Assembly (NCBI GenBank): GCA_001692895.1
Contig: KV748223.1
Location: 496,001-560,000, forward strand
Length of the DNA: 64,000 bases
Direction: 5' to 3'
Source of the DNA: Cenococcum geophilum 1.58
Lineage: Eukaryota > Ascomycota > Dothideomycetes > Gloniales > Gloniaceae
The position numbers and the translations under genes are program-made. The notes under the pieces were generated by a model. It was given only the letters and a program-made list of their open reading frames with translations, was not told the DNA's origin and ran no database searches. The stretch's first letter is position 1. The number at the start of each line of letters is the position of its first letter. Positions 60,041 through 64,000 of this stretch are shown here, piece by piece.

Positions 60041-61090
60041 TAGTTTTTAATATAAATCCGTATAGAATAGGGGCCCTAGTAAATGGCGTTTTATCTAAGT
60101 AACTATATATAGTAAAGCTTATTTTATAAAATAGTATAGGTATAGTATTTAGCTATTATAGGGCTTTAATAGATAGATTACTAAGCACCTAGGCAGCCTC
60201 GGAGGTTACCCTTAATCTAGATAAGTTAATAAACTACTTTCTAAAAAACAAGGCGCTACGCTTTTAAATAGTATTAGCTATTATAACCTCTACACCTCTA
60301 TATCTGTTAGTCGTTACGTATCGCTATATAAATTTTTTGGCGGTAATAGTAAAAGCTTTAAACTCTAATGGTAGATCGGATCTCTTAAACACGTACCTAT
60401 ACTTAGTATTAAGAAGGTTAAAGACTGTACGCTTAACTCTATTTTATATAGGTCTAGATATTAGCAACCTACTACTAGACGCTTTATTAATTTCGCTAGC
60501 ATAGTATTAAAGGATTTTGCTATATATTTTTTCGTTAATTATAAGTCCTTACTGTAGCTTTGGACCACTTATTTACAATAAGTTCTTATTAGTTATAGTA
60601 GTTAAGTACCAACTAGATTCTAGATATAGCGCCACTATTATAGTTAGGGACCCTATATATTTATAAGCGGGTAAAAGCTTAATATAGAATAGTATAGAGT
60701 GACTTATAAAAACAGTAGAGCGGATAATATATTAAATAATTAGCAATAATATAATAAGACAATCCTAACAGTTATAATAAGAAGGTGTGCTAATAATATT
60801 AACTTAAAATAATAGCAAATACTAATAAGAGCAATTTAAGAGCAATATAAGAAATAGAACGGAATGTAAGTCTTAATATAAGAAGTAGGATAAAATATAA
60901 GCTTTAATATAGGCAGTAAAATAAAATATAAGACTTAAAGTAAGAAACGGAACAAAAGGTATATAGCGAGATAAGATATAAGATTTGCGCTACTAACTAA
61001 GTAAATAATAATAAGAGAGCTAATAATTCTATTCTTTATATTATAACTAGTTAGTAAAGTAGCTCTAAAGAGGTAGGGAAACAAGTTTAG
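60041..61090. other. RIP-degraded sequence with weak direct repeats
   Basis: No gene recognised. About 60,840-60,990 has loose repeats of a TATAAG-rich unit of about 35 bp. Confidence 0.35.
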
Positions 61091-61437
61091 GACAATCTAA
61101 GATATTAAAAAATATCCAAGATTGTACGAAAAAGTGAAATATAATATAGTATTTTATTCTATAAGTATAAGGTAAGATAAAATGCATAGTAGGGAGAGAT
61201 AGGGGGATAATTTAAGATATTATAAAAGGTCTAAAATTATACAAAAAAAAGTAAAATATAATATAGTATTTTATCCTATAAGCGTAAGATAAGGTAAAGT
61301 GTATAGTAAAGAGAGGTAGGGGGATAATCTAAGACATTATAAAAAGTCTAAGATTGTATAAAATAAAGTGAAATATAATATAGTATTTTATCCCATAAGC
61401 GTAAGATAAGGCTTTAGGATACCCTTTTACCCAAAAT
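61091..61437. repeat. Tandem repeat of about 116 bp, three units, each with a hairpin
   Basis: Units start at 61,091, 61,206 and 61,323. Each begins with a near-perfect inverted repeat (CAATCTAAGATATT ... AATATCCAAGATTG in the first unit) and contains GTATTTTAT(C/T)C(C/T)ATAAG. Confidence 0.8.
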
Positions 61438-64000
61438 ATAACCTATTTTTAAGCTATATCACTAATAAAGTAACTTTTTTTAGGTAAGCTGTTATATCTA
61501 CTACACAGGCAACCTAAAACTAGTATCCTAGATCCCACTTATAGCTACTACGCCTTATATTAAAGATATTCGCTAGACTTATTTATATATAGGTCCCGTA
61601 GTCCAAATTATATATTAAGCTATCTATAACATAGCTATTGTTACTCTAGCCCTATAATACCGTACTCTCATTTATACGCCTTTTTCTTCTATTTCCTACT
61701 ATTATTTACTTAATCTTTTAAACTTCTATAGCCGCCTAAACCGATACTACAGCCTCTTTATCTTCAAAAACATAACTACGTTAAGCTTAGCTCAGCCTTA
61801 ATTTCTTTTCAAAAACATAGCTACGTTAAGCTTACCTTAGCCTCAATTTCTCTAAATATATACTGCCTAGAAATATATCCCGCCTTATATAACTACTATA
61901 AGCTCTACCTATAATATAGCGTCTGGTGCCCTAGCGCGGAGTAGGCTCTCTTAAAAGCCGTATTATAATACCTTCTAGAGACTAAATACCTAAAGCTTCT
62001 TTAGCTGCTACAAATAAGGGAGATACTAATATATAGATTAACGGTAGTATACCGGGTAGAGATGGCCCTAATCTTTATAAGCTAGGGTAGGATGTTAAGG
62101 TTAAGCTAGCCAATCTATAGACTAACCTAAATAACCCATTCTTTTCTGCCAAATTATTTAAAGAGCTCTAACTATATTTTAGCTCTCCGTACCCTAGTAG
62201 TATATAGGCTCGTGCTAATATATCTATTTAATAGGAAACCGGAGGTATTAAAAGGAATTCTAGAAATAAACTTTTAAAAGCCGTTAAAGATAAGCAGTTA
62301 GCCTATAAAACACAGGCTTTCTATTTAGTTACTTCGCGGGCTTTAAATTATCTATATTATTGCTAATACCTATTATCCGGCCTAACCCTCTAGCGTTACC
62401 CTAACAACGAATATAAAACTTTTAGGCGGCAGCTTAAGTTAGACATTAGTTAGAACTCTATATACCTAAGACCGGATATTATAGTTCTAAATACTAACTT
62501 ATTTAGTTATCTTAACTTAACTAGCACTACCCTTAATCCTCCCTTTTTTCTTACTACGGCTTATATAGAAATAACGGAATCGCAGGTCCGGATAACTAAC
62601 ATCATTAGGCTCTATAACATCAGTAGTAAATAATATCTTCGCTATAGCTATAGTCCTATAGCTATCGCCTAAGAATACTATATATTATTATTTAGACGGA
62701 TAAAGGTTTTTTAGGTACTATTAAGTCTTTAGTTTACAGTTTAGCTACTTTAGACTCTTTTAAGTCTTTAAACTTAGTATTAAGCTTAATATTAAGCTAG
62801 TTACACTTACGCTTTAGCGTCTAGTTTAATTACCTTAGACTCTTAAGTCCTTAAACTCGGTGTTAAGCTAGTTATACTTACGCTTTAGTATAACTAGTTT
62901 TGGCGAGAAAATAAGAGGTATACTCTTAGCAGCTATAAAGCTAAGCCACTCAGATTAAATACTAGTAATTAACCGTTAATACCATAATACGCATTCTTTA
63001 CGCCTAGAAATAATACCACATTATTTAATATATAATTAGCGATAATGCAGCGGAGCTGTCTATGGTGTTTTTATACCCCTAAAAGTTATAGCGGCCTTTA
63101 CTAACACCTATAGTGCTATAAAAGATAGCTGCCTAGCCATTAATACGTCTATAAAAAAGCACATAAAGAGAGATATAACACTCGCACGTTTATTACAGCC
63201 CAACTACTTATAATTCGCAATTAATTCTACCACTCTAACTAGTTAGATAATATATAATTATAACTAGACGGTATAAATACGGATACTAATAAGTACGCTC
63301 TAGTGGCGGTAAAATATGAGCAGAATGCCCACCTAGTGCCTCCGTATGGTATACCACATTAAAAAAGCGTCCTATTGTTATTATTATTACTTAGAGTAGA
63401 GATATTTAAAGCAACTAAGAATATAAAGGTAGGTAAACCAATTTTATATAAAACCGATAATAATATATAGTAAGTTAACCAGATAATTTTAGATATTACT
63501 ATATAATAACATAATAATAGCCAAAGTATACTATACAATCCTTTTTATTTAGAGTTTAATTACGCCTTTTTAATATAGCTGTACTACATTTACTATATAA
63601 AGGGAGACGTTAACGCACTACTTAAAGACACCCGCCTTAGCCCACTTTATAGCCTACTTAGCTTCCAATCTATAAATTAATAGGAGGAACTAATTACTAC
63701 TATTCTATTTAGCATATAAGACAAATAATGGCTCTAATTAGAGTATAAGGTAAAATTAAATATTAAAGGCTCTAAGTAGAGGAAATACTATATTCTTTAC
63801 TAGGATATTATAAATATAATTGCCTTTCTAATTGGCCATTGACCCTTTAAAGATGCACTAGTATATATACTAAAGAGACTCTATAATGCCGATAACTACT
63901 AAGTCTATAATAAGCTATATAGCAGTAACTAGTAGTAGAAGACACAAGGCAAGGTTCCTAGCGGTGCTATAGTAGTTCCTATACTTATAGTAGTTAATAA
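61438..64000. other. RIP-degraded sequence, possible plus-strand coding relic
   Basis: The plus strand at about 62,230-62,640 reads protein-like pieces (KPLKAV-type Lys-rich start, then LRPDIIVLNTNLFSYLNL) with few stops, but I cannot name the family. The rest shows nothing recognisable up to the window edge. Confidence 0.3.

Noticed and set aside
1-64000. Telomere repeats, CRISPR arrays, rRNA genes
   Set aside because: No TTAGGG arrays, no spaced direct-repeat arrays and no rRNA sequence were seen.

Overview
The window looks like a chromosome segment of a filamentous ascomycete (Pezizomycotina) with a two-compartment genome. Short introns (about 49-147 nt) with GT...AG ends and CTAAC/CTGAC-type branch sites, a fused pyrimidine enzyme, a fungal TRP-type channel and a GH15 glucoamylase all point that way. 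I cannot place it to genus.

Layout. (1) 1-13,905 is an AT-rich block of dead transposons: a Copia-type integrase piece, Ty3/gypsy gag-protease and RT, a Tad-like LINE on the minus strand, minisatellites and the main part of a Copia-type element. TpA is abundant, CpA/TpG are scarce and stop codons replace Gln/Trp/Arg codons, which is the pattern of repeat-induced point mutation (RIP). (2) 13,906 to about 37,060 is an unmutated gene island: glucoamylase (+), TRP-type cation channel (-), URA2/pyrABCN (+), NYV1/VAMP7 R-SNARE (-), CHMP7-type ESCRT-III (-), GPN2 (-), BUB3 (+), a broken gene (-) and POP5 (-). (3) About 37,060-64,000 is a second RIP block: a second copy of the Copia-type element, a complete Copia-type LTR element with target-site duplication (47,112-53,362) sitting inside a dead NFX1-type helicase gene, a dead SNF2-type helicase on the minus strand, several tandem repeats and long stretches I could not identify.

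The island genes are mostly housekeeping (pyrimidine synthesis, vacuolar fusion, ESCRT-III, RNA polymerase assembly, spindle checkpoint, RNase P/MRP), plus one secreted starch-degrading enzyme next to the left border. BUB3 and GPN2 share a 141-bp bidirectional promoter.

Main points for a second look: the URA2 protein joins CPSase to ATCase through a linker of about 46 residues, with the usual vestigial DHOase-like domain absent; segment 549-13,905 appears to be an inversion whose two ends fall at the same internal point of one Copia-type element and carry the short duplications expected of filled-in staggered breaks; two Copia-type families carry clusters of ACGCGT boxes; two helicase genes unlike ordinary transposon genes lie dead in the right block. 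All exon borders were read by eye from splice signals and remembered family sequences; no alignment was run.
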